From positions 2,480,001 through 2,544,000 of the forward strand of contig NZ_CAJGYT010000001.1 in assembly GCF_904846035.1 (NCBI RefSeq): a stretch of 64,000 nucleotides of DNA, given 5' to 3'. Below are positions 56,657-64,000 of the stretch, in pieces; the stretch's first letter is position 1; each line of letters opens with the position of its first letter. The notes beneath the pieces are model-generated. The model saw only the letters and a list, made by a program, of their open reading frames with translations. It made no database searches and was not told the origin of the DNA. Origin of the DNA: Psychrobacter aestuarii (GTDB taxonomy: Bacteria; Pseudomonadota; Gammaproteobacteria; Pseudomonadales; Moraxellaceae). The position numbers were made by a program, and so were the translations under genes.

Positions 56657-58351
56657 ATGGAAGTTAAAGCCCCCGATTTGGGCGTAGACAGTGCCGAAGT
56701 CAGCGAAATCATGGTCGCGGTCGGTGATGTCATCGAAAAAGACGACAACATCGTCTTGCTAGAGTCAGACAAAGCATCGGTCGAAGTACCCACTACTGCT
56801 GCTGGTAAAGTCACCAAAATCAGTGTCAGCGTTGGCGATCAAGTCAGCGAAGGCACCGTGCTGATTGAAGTAGACAGCGCGGACGCTAGCGATGACGCGG
56901 GTTCTGATGACAGCGCTGAAGACGCTGCTGAACCAGAACAAGCGGATGACAGTGCAGAAGAAGACACGGTAGAGGAAGAAGCGGCGGATGACGCAAGCGA
57001 AGGCGCATCAACCACTCATGCACTACCAGACCTTGGTGTTGACGAAGCGCAAGTGGCTGAAATCATGGTCAGCGTTGGTGATACTGTAGAAGCGGACGAA
57101 TCACTATTACTGATTGAATCAGACAAAGCCTCAGTCGAAGTGCCTGCACCAGAGGCTGGCGTGATTGAAAAAATCTTGGTCAGCGCAGGTGATATGGTCG
57201 CCAATGGTCAAGACTTTATCGTGATTAAAGCGGCAGGCAGCGCGAAAGCAAAACCAAAAGCGGACACCGCGAAAAAAGAAGACAAGCCTGCACCAAAAGC
57301 AGACAGCAAGCCTGAAGCAAAAGCGCAACCAGCGCCAACGGGTGAGCCAAAGCAAGCACCAGCGCCAAGCACCAGTACTGCACCAGCAGGTAAAAAGCTA
57401 AGCGAAGCGGAAGTCAACGAAAAACTGACTGACGTATATGCAGGTCCTGCCGTACGTAAGCTGGCGCGTCAGCTTGGTGTCGACATCACGCAAGTGAGCG
57501 GCTCAGCACCGAATGAGCGTATTTTAAAAGAAGATTTGTTCGCCTACGTCAAAACCCGTCTGACCACCCAGCAAGCCGCGCCAGCGAGCGCACCTGCTGC
57601 TGCGGGCGCAAGCTTGCCAAAGCTGCCTGATATGAGCAACCAAGAGATTTGGGGTGAGACAGAAGTCCAAGACCTAAGCCGCCTACAAAAAGTCTCTATC
57701 CCGCAGCTGAACTACAATACCTTGCTACCGCAGGTAACGCAGTTCGATATGGCGGACATCACCGAGACCGAAGCGCTACGCGGCGAGCTCAAAGGTGGTA
57801 TGAAAGCGCAAGGTATTGGCTTGACCATTCTTGCCTTTATCGTCAAAGCGACCGCATATGCGCTGACACAGCACCCACGCTTTAACAGTCATCTTAGCGA
57901 TGACAATACGCAAATCATCGTGCGTAAGAGTGTGAATATGGGTATTGCGGTTGCGACTGATGACGGTCTGATTGTGCCTGTGATTAAAAACGCACAAGAC
58001 AAAGGCATCAAGCAGCTGGCGATTGAAATCGGTGAATTGGCTGTTAAAGCACGTGATAAGAAACTGGGTGCCAAAGACTTGCAAGGCGCAAGCTTTACCA
58101 TCTCAAGCCAAGGTGTCTTGGGCGGTACGGCATTCACGCCACTGGTTAACTGGCCACAAGTCGGTATCCTAGGCGCGTCAGAAGCGACCATGCAACCAAA
58201 ATGGAACGCTAAAACGCAAAGCTTTGAGCCACGTTTGATGCTGCCATTGTCATTGTCGTATGACCACCGCGTGATTAATGGTGCGGATGCTGCGGTATTT
58301 ACCCGTTATATCGCAACCTTACTGGCAGACCCACGCCGTATCCTGCTATAA
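56657..58351 (+). CDS. aceF: Pyruvate dehydrogenase E2, dihydrolipoyl acetyltransferase
   Basis: Core of the pyruvate dehydrogenase complex; transfers acetyl from lipoyl to CoA. Two N-terminal lipoyl domains, each with ESDKASVEVP (lipoylated Lys39 and Lys157), separated by an acidic, Ala-rich linker; a second Lys/Pro/Ala-rich linker (200-255); the E3-binding domain (AGPAVRKLARQLGVDITQV, about 258-292); and the catalytic domain with SYDHRVINGADAA near the C-terminus. The 564 residues fit a two-lipoyl-domain E2. AGGAGA precedes the ATG. lpd is not in this window. Confidence 0.97.
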   Translation: MEVKAPDLGVDSAEVSEIMVAVGDVIEKDDNIVLLESDKASVEVPTTAAGKVTKISVSVGDQVSEGTVLIEVDSADASDDAGSDDSAEDAAEPEQADDSAEEDTVEEEAADDASEGASTTHALPDLGVDEAQVAEIMVSVGDTVEADESLLLIESDKASVEVPAPEAGVIEKILVSAGDMVANGQDFIVIKAAGSAKAKPKADTAKKEDKPAPKADSKPEAKAQPAPTGEPKQAPAPSTSTAPAGKKLSEAEVNEKLTDVYAGPAVRKLARQLGVDITQVSGSAPNERILKEDLFAYVKTRLTTQQAAPASAPAAAGASLPKLPDMSNQEIWGETEVQDLSRLQKVSIPQLNYNTLLPQVTQFDMADITETEALRGELKGGMKAQGIGLTILAFIVKATAYALTQHPRFNSHLSDDNTQIIVRKSVNMGIAVATDDGLIVPVIKNAQDKGIKQLAIEIGELAVKARDKKLGAKDLQGASFTISSQGVLGGTAFTPLVNWPQVGILGASEATMQPKWNAKTQSFEPRLMLPLSLSYDHRVINGADAAVFTRYIATLLADPRRILL

Positions 58352-58411
58352 GCCATATTGACGCTGCCTGATTGGGCAATCAAGCGCACGCAGCTTACAC
58401 AACGGTCACGA

Positions 58412-58440
58412 AAAAGACTGCCTAAGGGCGGTCTTTTTTT
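58412..58440 (+). terminator. Rho-independent terminator after aceF
   Basis: AAAAGACTGCC pairs with GGGCGGTCTTTT (one G-T pair) across a short loop, then T-run. Confidence 0.85.
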
Positions 58441-58497
58441 ATGTGGTGTTCTCGTGACAGGCATCAGATATCACGGGCAATGATAAAAAAGTGGCAT

Positions 58498-58530
58498 AAA
58501 AAAAGTACCCATCAAATGACGGGTACCTTT
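58498..58530 (-). terminator. Terminator after the OmpW-family gene
   Basis: On the minus strand GTACCC (58526-58521) pairs with GGGTAC (58510-58505), followed by TTTTTTT; about 80 bases past the stop. Confidence 0.75.
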
Positions 58531-58605
58531 ATGAGCCAAAGGTTGTTGTTATTGCTGTTTTTCTTATTGTCTTAGCGTATGACCACAATCAGTGATAATA
58601 CGGAA

Positions 58606-59235
58606 TTAGAACTGCTTTACAAAGGCAACGCCGTACGCCCACGGGCTGATATCGACTTCACCGATGTCCATGCCATTTAGAGAGGCGTCTGTTTTGATGT
58701 CCATGTAGCGGGCATCGATGCGGAAAGACTCGGTTGGCGCGTATGGGAAATCAATACCCACGTGACCTGCAACGCCGACACTGTCATCAAACTCTAAATC
58801 TGCACCGTTAGAGACACGCTCTTTAAAGAAAGTGGTGTAGTTGACACCCACACCGACAAATGGCTTGACGTTCATTGGCATCATGTCGTTATCAAAGTGA
58901 TACTGTAGTGACAATGTTGGTGGTAGGTGCTGCGTCTTACCAGTTAAGACGGTATTGCCAGTAGGGTCTTTGAGTTCAAAGTCATGATGAAAGGGCATAG
59001 CGGCAAGCAGCTCAACGCCGACATTGTCTGCGACGAAGTATTCACCGCTGATGGTAGGGCGAATGTCGTCATCAACATCAACAGAAAGCGTATCATTTAG
59101 CAGTTTGCCATTGTCGCTTTTTGGGTCAACCATGTGTGCGCCAGCCGCCACCGTCCACGTACCTGCAGGAACAGCAAAAGCAGAGGTCATGCCAAGGGCG
59201 GTGATGACAGCTAGAGTGATTGATTGTAATGTCAT
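58606..59235 (-). CDS. OmpW-family outer-membrane protein
   Basis: A 209-residue eight-stranded barrel: signal peptide (MTLQSITLAVITALGMTSAFA-V), then GTWTVAAGAHMVDPKSDNGKL, RPTISGEYFVADNVGVELLAAMPF, LPPTLSLQYHF, KPFVGVGVNYTTFF and the C-terminal ...WAYGVAFVKQF with the terminal Phe needed for barrel insertion. OmpW proteins form narrow hydrophobic channels for small molecules. GAGGAAG lies before ATG 59235; the frame is open to 59313 but that part is not a signal peptide. Preceded by its own promoter region. Confidence 0.93.
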   Translation of the reverse strand: MTLQSITLAVITALGMTSAFAVPAGTWTVAAGAHMVDPKSDNGKLLNDTLSVDVDDDIRPTISGEYFVADNVGVELLAAMPFHHDFELKDPTGNTVLTGKTQHLPPTLSLQYHFDNDMMPMNVKPFVGVGVNYTTFFKERVSNGADLEFDDSVGVAGHVGIDFPYAPTESFRIDARYMDIKTDASLNGMDIGEVDISPWAYGVAFVKQF

Positions 59236-59486
59236 GGGGTGCTTCCTCACTATCGTAAATGATACTCGGCAAGCGCAGCGCTTTGCCCGAGCAATATACG
59301 AATCAATAAACATATGATGATTCGCTTACGAGTGATTATAATATAAATCCCATACAGTTAGTAGTGAGTTAGATAGAAATGAGCAATATTTTTATAGCAA
59401 AGAGACAACGCGCTTGGATTTTTAATATTTTTATACTGTTTTTCTTTTTATCTGCTTTTGGAGTAGAATTGACGTTCATATGATAA

Positions 59487-59726
59487 ATGGCGATGGTTAT
59501 GGCAGGTTATTGTAGCAATTCGCCAAGGCGCTGTGCGCTCGCACGCTCAATGGCTAAAATCGTACAAACAGATGGGATATGCCCAGAATGCGGCTGTGCC
59601 TTGATACCCATACCTGAGCCGATCAACAGCTCGCATATGGAGCGTCGCGTGTTGATGCTTGGGCTGAGTGTGACAGGATTGTTGCTACTGCTCTTGGCGT
59701 ATATGCACTATACTTATGTGGCTTAG
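59487..59726 (+). CDS. Small zinc-ribbon membrane protein
   Basis: Up to 79 residues; ATGs at 59487, 59493 and 59499 are all in frame and none has a strong ribosome-binding site. It has a four-Cys site (YCSNSPRRC and CPECGCALIPIP), a short linker, and one C-terminal membrane helix (VLMLGLSVTGLLLLLLAYMHY). The Cys-Ser-Asn-Ser-Pro pattern followed by CPECG suggests a zinc ribbon on the cytoplasmic side. Function unknown. The next gene, a potassium channel, also ends with a CPHCG knuckle, and lies 100 bases downstream. Confidence 0.68.
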   Translation: MAMVMAGYCSNSPRRCALARSMAKIVQTDGICPECGCALIPIPEPINSSHMERRVLMLGLSVTGLLLLLLAYMHYTYVA

Positions 59727-59826
59727 GGCGAGTCCGTCATCAACGCGACTCGACAATACGTGACCATCAGATTGGGGGCGACAGATTCAGTGAACACACA
59801 CAAGATAGGCTCAACGCAGGATAGGC

Positions 59827-60807
59827 ATGTTATCTGACTCCATACAACACGTGCGGCGTATGGTCTATGATGTCCTACAAAACGATGACCACGATACGGC
59901 GCTCAGCCGCTATGTGGATTACTTTCTGATTTTTTTAATCATGACCAACGTGGCGGCGGTGATTGCTGAGTCGGTAGATGAGTGGTATTACCCGCATCAG
60001 ACGTATTTTACGTGGTTTGAAAACTTCTCCATCATTATCTTTTCTATTGAATACTTGTTGCGCTTTTGGAGTGTGGCTGAAGCCAAACCAAAAGACACCA
60101 CGTGGCGTCAGCGCTTTGACTGGGTGCGCAGTCCTTCGGCCTTGGTCGATTTGATTGCCATTGCACCTGCCTTCTTTAACTTCTTTGTCACCATTGATTT
60201 GCGCTTTTTGCGTATTTTGCGCCTGTTTCGTATTTTAAAGCTGACCCGTTATTTTGCGTCGATGCGTATTTTGCTGGTGGTCATCAGTAAAGAGCGCGGC
60301 TCTTTTCAGGCGGTGATTTTTATTTTAATCATCATGATTGTGACGGCGTCGAGCGGTATTTATTTGGTTGAAAACCACGCGCAGCCTGAAGAGTTTGAGT
60401 CGATTCCCAAGGCGATGTGGTGGGCGGTGGTGACGCTGACCACCGTCGGTTATGGTGATGTGATACCCGTGACCATGGCGGGCAAGATATTGGGCGCGGT
60501 GATTACCATATTGGGCGTGGGTTTGGCGGCACTGCCTGCGGGTATTTTGGCAACAGGGCTTGCCAATGAGCTTAGCCAGCGACGTGAGGAGTTGGAGCAG
60601 CATTTTCGTGAGCAGCTGATTGATGGCGATTTTGACTTGGTACAAAACCAGCGCATGGTGGACAAAATCCGTCGCGAGCTGGGTCTGGATAGGGCGCAGG
60701 CGCAGGACATTGTGCTGCAAGTCCTACGCGAGCAAGAACTAGAGCGCCGCGAAAAAGAGGTCAATAAGAAAAACTTCTGCCCCCATTGCGGCGAGCCTTT
60801 AGAGTAG
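59827..60807 (+). CDS. Voltage-gated-type potassium channel
   Basis: A 326-residue six-helix ion channel. Helices S1-S3 lie in 25-115, the S4 segment is DLRFLRILRLFRILKLTRYF (regular Arg/Lys every third residue, about 120-140), and the pore carries TVGYGD at 206-211, the potassium selectivity filter. After S6 the cytoplasmic tail is a charged helix (LSQRREELEQHFREQL) that ends in a zinc knuckle NFCPHCGEPLE. The KvAP-like layout suggests voltage gating; actual gating is not provable from sequence. AGGAT precedes the ATG. Confidence 0.9.
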   Translation: MLSDSIQHVRRMVYDVLQNDDHDTALSRYVDYFLIFLIMTNVAAVIAESVDEWYYPHQTYFTWFENFSIIIFSIEYLLRFWSVAEAKPKDTTWRQRFDWVRSPSALVDLIAIAPAFFNFFVTIDLRFLRILRLFRILKLTRYFASMRILLVVISKERGSFQAVIFILIIMIVTASSGIYLVENHAQPEEFESIPKAMWWAVVTLTTVGYGDVIPVTMAGKILGAVITILGVGLAALPAGILATGLANELSQRREELEQHFREQLIDGDFDLVQNQRMVDKIRRELGLDRAQAQDIVLQVLREQELERREKEVNKKNFCPHCGEPLE

Positions 60808-60817
60808 GGCGACTGTC

Positions 60818-61456
60818 TTAAACGCTCGGCAAGGTGCGTGCCAGCTCATACGCCACTTGTTCGGCGGCGGCGTCCAGCGCATGGTCACTCAGTGGTAGAC
60901 TCTGCGCGGTCAGATACCAGCCGTCAATCTCACGGTGCAAACTTGCCACCCATAGCGATTGACAGTCTTTGGGCAGCTGCTTGAGGTTAATGTCTATCAA
61001 GTGGTTGCCTTCATCATCGCCTACGTGCAGCTCGCCTGCGTTGACGCCAGAAAAAGGCTGTCCATGATACGAGCTGACGAGTAAAGCAAGGTGCTTGATG
61101 TGCTTGGGCACGCTGGTCAAATATAGGCGAATCTGTTCTTGGTCAAAAGGCGCGTGGTACATTGCCTGCTCGCCACGGTCTTTGCCGTTTAGGCTGTCGC
61201 CTTGATGGCGCACCGACTCTGCCTTGTCGCGCAGCTGTTTAAACCACACCATCTCTTGGAGCTGACACTGCGCGTCGTACATGGCGCAGGCAATATCGAT
61301 ATCAATCATCCCTTGGTTTTGTTTAAAACGCTTTAATAATCCTTTGCTCTCTACCTTGTCGGCGTCATAATTCATGGCAAACAGTAGCAATTCTCTGTTC
61401 ATACCGAGGGCGGTCAGATTGTCTGAAACCAAATTGGGGTCAGTGGCGATAGGCAT
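60818..61456 (-). CDS. TerD-family protein
   Basis: A 212-residue protein with the TerD fold: LLLFAMNYDAD..., DIDIACAMYDAQCQLQEMVWFKQLRDK, VRHQGDSLNGKDRGEQ, and SGVNAGELHVGDD. The Asp-rich loops (MIDIDIA, GDSLNGKDRGE) correspond to the family's calcium-binding sites. TerD proteins are tied to tellurite resistance and to phage or stress defence, but here no terZABCE genes are nearby, so it is a lone member. It converges on the potassium channel gene with a 10-base gap. Confidence 0.82.
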   Translation of the reverse strand: MPIATDPNLVSDNLTALGMNRELLLFAMNYDADKVESKGLLKRFKQNQGMIDIDIACAMYDAQCQLQEMVWFKQLRDKAESVRHQGDSLNGKDRGEQAMYHAPFDQEQIRLYLTSVPKHIKHLALLVSSYHGQPFSGVNAGELHVGDDEGNHLIDINLKQLPKDCQSLWVASLHREIDGWYLTAQSLPLSDHALDAAAEQVAYELARTLPSV

Positions 61457-61523
61457 AGTGGTCCTTATTATAATGGGGTCGATAAAGAGGCTGAGTCAGG
61501 CGTAGTCTTGAAGTGATGCCCGT

Positions 61524-62606
61524 TTAAGTGTCTGCGTCATTGAGTGACGGCGCATCGAGTACAGCGCGGTGCAATACCGTGGGTTTGACATCCAACAGTC
61601 CTTTGCCAAAGCCGCGCAGCCACCACACCAGCTGCAAAGTCATATTGACCGTCGCGCGAATGCGTAAGCTGCCGTCGTCCTCAACCGTGACTTGTTGGTC
61701 TTCGCTCAGCTTGCTTTCTGTCAAGCTCTTACCCGCCTGCGCTGTAAAATGCAGCTCGATAGGTATGTTTTTGCCATGATTGGGCAGTGATTTGCTGAGC
61801 TGTGAATGTGGAAAGCCCATCACCCCTGCGTCCAGATAACTGTCCAGCTCAAAGTCTTTGGGCGTCTTGGCCGCCGCTTCGAGCACTTCGACCGCCAAAA
61901 AACGATGCAAGGCAAAGGTGCGAATCACCTCGTCGGGGTCATCGGTACGCGTCGCCAATAAATAAATCACCACCCCGCGCTGAATGATGGCAATGGGATT
62001 TAAGACATAATCGCTGGGGTGCGGCTGATTGCTGCGCGTGTAGCTGGCGCGGATTTGCAGTTGATAAAACAGGGCGTGATAAATGTTGTCTTTGCTTTGC
62101 AAGTCAATATGCGGCGCGATTAGCGGCTGTGTGGCAGGCTCTATACGCACTCTATCGAGCCACGAGTGTGTGACCTTGCTGTTTTTGAGCTGTCTGCGCG
62201 CCAAGTCAAACCACGGGAACAGCTCATCTAAAATGGCAGGGGGCAACAGCTGCGTTAGGTTGGCCTCGACCATGTTAAAAGCGACTGCTTGTGATAAATT
62301 CATATGCGGCAAGCTCTGTAACGGCGCGTCGTCCTTCCAGCGCCAGCCTTGCGGGTTGGCATTGTTTTTTTCGATAGGAAAGCGCTTCGCCAAAGCGTTT
62401 AGGTCGCGCTGCACGGTACGCAAACTGATGTCAAATCCTGCCAATGCCAGCTGCTCATAAATGTGCGACGTGCCGACCCAGCGATTGCGCTGCAATTGTG
62501 ACAAGACTTGCCATTGGCGCGCGGTGGTGGCAGCACCGTGGCGACTGGCTTTGTCGGTACTGTTGTCGGTCTTAGAGGCAAAATCAGCAGAATTGGACGC
62601 AGTCAT
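61524..62606 (-). CDS. WYL-domain transcriptional regulator
   Basis: A 360-residue regulator: an N-terminal helix-turn-helix of the DeoR/HTH_11 kind (RNRWVGTSHIYEQLALAGFD, ISLRTVQRDLNALAKRF), then a WYL domain (about 160-240, LNPIAIIQRGVVIYLLATR) and a C-terminal WCX region. WYL regulators bind nucleic-acid ligands and often sit beside defence genes. TerD lies 67 bases downstream on the same strand and may be controlled by it. Confidence 0.87.
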   Translation of the reverse strand: MTASNSADFASKTDNSTDKASRHGAATTARQWQVLSQLQRNRWVGTSHIYEQLALAGFDISLRTVQRDLNALAKRFPIEKNNANPQGWRWKDDAPLQSLPHMNLSQAVAFNMVEANLTQLLPPAILDELFPWFDLARRQLKNSKVTHSWLDRVRIEPATQPLIAPHIDLQSKDNIYHALFYQLQIRASYTRSNQPHPSDYVLNPIAIIQRGVVIYLLATRTDDPDEVIRTFALHRFLAVEVLEAAAKTPKDFELDSYLDAGVMGFPHSQLSKSLPNHGKNIPIELHFTAQAGKSLTESKLSEDQQVTVEDDGSLRIRATVNMTLQLVWWLRGFGKGLLDVKPTVLHRAVLDAPSLNDADT

Positions 62607-62942
62607 GAAGATAACCTATAAAGATGCGGTGGACAGTGGTCAGATGACCATGGCGGGTACAAGGGCGCAAAAAGCGTTTGGTTATCATCGCAGAAAAGCG
62701 CGTGAGCGTCTAGGGAGGATTGTGGGTGCGTCGCGGCAATGCGTCGCTTGTCATGCTAAGGGTGTTCAAATATATGTCAGGGAGCATCGATGCGGGGCAA
62801 AAAGACGCAGCAATAAAAAACGAACGCCAGCCTAAGCGGTTAAGGTTTGCTTGGACTGGCGCAAGTTGGTTGTACGGTGTTCAAGGATATATGAGGGGAA
62901 GCGTATAAACACGGATACCCACATACCTTTTGAACCGTTTTT
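62607..62942. other. Intergenic region with the terminator of the Lon-type gene
   Basis: 336 bases between two minus-strand genes. Contains the terminator at 62811-62861. No ORF has convincing support. Confidence 0.55.
62811..62861 (-). terminator. Terminator after the Lon-type protease gene
   Basis: On the minus strand CGCCAGtCCAAGC pairs with GCTTaGGCTGGCG (one unpaired base each side), then TTCGTTTTTTATTG. Confidence 0.8.
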
Positions 62943-64000
62943 TTATTTCACCTTATAGCGTGCTTTGGTTGTTGTGGTGCTGGTTTCACCTTCTGATGGC
63001 ACGGTCGCCTCTGGTACATCGCCTTTACTGGGCTTTTTCTTACGCTTCTTCTTTGCGGGTGCTTCTGTGGCAGCAGCAGGTTCAGCTTCGGCGGCGGCGG
63101 TCGGCTCTTGATTTTGCTCCCACAGCATGAGGCGGCGCAAGATTTTGCCGAACAAGGTGTTTTTGTGGTAGCGCTTTTTTTTGTTTAAAGTATCAATCGG
63201 TAAGCCTGTCATCAAGGTGAGTGCCTCGCGCAGGCTATTGACGCCATAAATGACAAAGCGCTGCTCACTGACCGCCTCGATGATGTCATCACGCAGCATC
63301 AGCTGTTTGGCATTGGCCATCGGAATGATAACGCCTTGCTCTCCTGTCAATCCTTGCTCGCGGCAGGCATCAAAAAAGCCTGCAATCTTTGAATTAATAC
63401 CGCCGACTGCTTGGATTTCGCCGAGCTGGTTCATAGAGCCTGTGATGGCAAAGGACTGATTGATGGGCACATCAGCAAGGGCAGAGAGCAGGGCGCACGC
63501 CTCGCTCACGGTAGCGCTGTCGCCGTCGATATGCGCATAGCTTTGCTCAAAGGCGAGTGAGGCGCTAAAGTTTAGGGTATGGTGCTGGCTGAACAGCGCA
63601 CGCAAGTAGCTGGTCATAATCAGCATGCCTTTAGCGTGGATGCTGCCGCCCAAGTCCACATCACGCTCGATGTCTAAAATCTCGCCTGCGCCGACATTGG
63701 GCTGAATCACAGCGGTCAAGCGGGCAGGCATGCCAAATTCGCTATCGGCGTAGCTGACCACGGTGAGCGCATTGACTTGCCCGACCGCCACGCCTTGAGT
63801 ATTGATGAGCTGCTGCCCGTTTTTTAACTCATCCCAGTACAAATCACGCAAATAGCCTGAGCGCTCGTCCATATCGTCAATCGCTTGGGTGACGTGATTG
63901 GCGTCCACGACGGTTTTGCCCGCTAAGCGCGCATGGCGGTTGGACTCGTGGAGTAGCTTAATCAAACGGTCGCTGTGCAAGGTTAGGCGGTCTTGGTCTT
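62943..64000 (-). CDS. Lon-type (LonB/LonC-like) protease, C-terminal part (5' end outside window)
   Basis: The frame is open to the right edge, so only the last 352 residues are seen. They contain the Lon proteolytic domain: HIDGDSATVSEACALLSALADVPI, where Ser of GDSATVSE is the nucleophile, and INSKIAGFF with the catalytic Lys, preceded by GSIHAKGMLIMTSYLR and VGAGEILDIERDVDL. The C-terminus adds a basic low-complexity tail (APAKKKRKKKPSKGD). The ATPase part lies outside. Family resembles the AAA-ATPase/Lon-homolog of gammaproteobacteria (YcbZ/LonH), which degrades unfolded proteins. Confidence 0.85.
   Translation of the reverse strand, partial: DQDRLTLHSDRLIKLLHESNRHARLAGKTVVDANHVTQAIDDMDERSGYLRDLYWDELKNGQQLINTQGVAVGQVNALTVVSYADSEFGMPARLTAVIQPNVGAGEILDIERDVDLGGSIHAKGMLIMTSYLRALFSQHHTLNFSASLAFEQSYAHIDGDSATVSEACALLSALADVPINQSFAITGSMNQLGEIQAVGGINSKIAGFFDACREQGLTGEQGVIIPMANAKQLMLRDDIIEAVSEQRFVIYGVNSLREALTLMTGLPIDTLNKKKRYHKNTLFGKILRRLMLWEQNQEPTAAAEAEPAAATEAPAKKKRKKKPSKGDVPEATVPSEGETSTTTTKARYKVK

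Noticed and set aside
62461-62908. Plus-strand frames near the WYL gene
   Set aside because: Partly antisense to the WYL gene and otherwise without start signals; the region holds a terminator for the opposite strand.

Overview
The window looks like chromosomal DNA of a gammaproteobacterium of the family Moraxellaceae, most likely Psychrobacter or a close relative. This rests on four things: a tmRNA that encodes the tag ANDETYALAA, the alaS-lysC-csrA gene order, several housekeeping proteins with long acidic or low-complexity tails, and moderate base composition. No database search was possible, so the genus is an inference. I saw no rRNA, tRNA, CRISPR array, insertion sequence or prophage.

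Layout. 1-13 kb: a partial PBP1b gene diverges from a FixI/CcoI-type copper ATPase; then a BaxI_1 membrane protein, NAD kinase, a YeaC-like protein, HopJ, csrA, lysC and alaS. 13-25 kb: a DUF389 membrane protein with a very long acidic N-terminus, a small two-helix membrane protein, an L,D-transpeptidase, prmB, aroC, a creB-creC two-component system, a serine esterase, a lipoprotein and a DUF421 protein. 25.9-28.8 kb: ssrA (tmRNA), rpsF-rpsR-rplI with a leader that can hide the rpsF Shine-Dalgarno, and a GYF-RDD membrane protein. 28.9-40.7 kb: ppsA and ppsR (divergent), sthA, a YihY-family protein, glpK, a glycine-zipper protein, an EEP-family nuclease/phosphatase and a TetR regulator.

40.9-53.3 kb is the unusual part: five minus-strand genes for exported proteins. 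In transcription order these are a 1037-residue protein with two tandem 340-residue units and CnaB-like domains, a 154-residue DUF11-like protein, a 699-residue DUF11-like protein, a 1763-residue protein that joins DUF11, SdrD-B and invasin-like domains to a very large predicted beta barrel, and a 256-residue secreted protein. Shared modules and gene order suggest one cell-surface system, in which the giant barrel protein may anchor or export the others. Its function is unknown to me.

53.8-64 kb: aceE-aceF (pyruvate dehydrogenase E1 and E2), an OmpW-family porin, a small zinc-ribbon membrane protein, a voltage-gated-type potassium channel with its own zinc ribbon, a TerD-family protein, a WYL regulator and a partial Lon-type protease.

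Central carbon genes are well represented: aceEF consumes pyruvate, ppsA returns it to PEP under control of ppsR, glpK brings in glycerol, and sthA and nadK balance the NAD(P)(H) pools. A second theme is the envelope: PBP1b, L,D-transpeptidase, CreBC, OmpW and the surface cluster.
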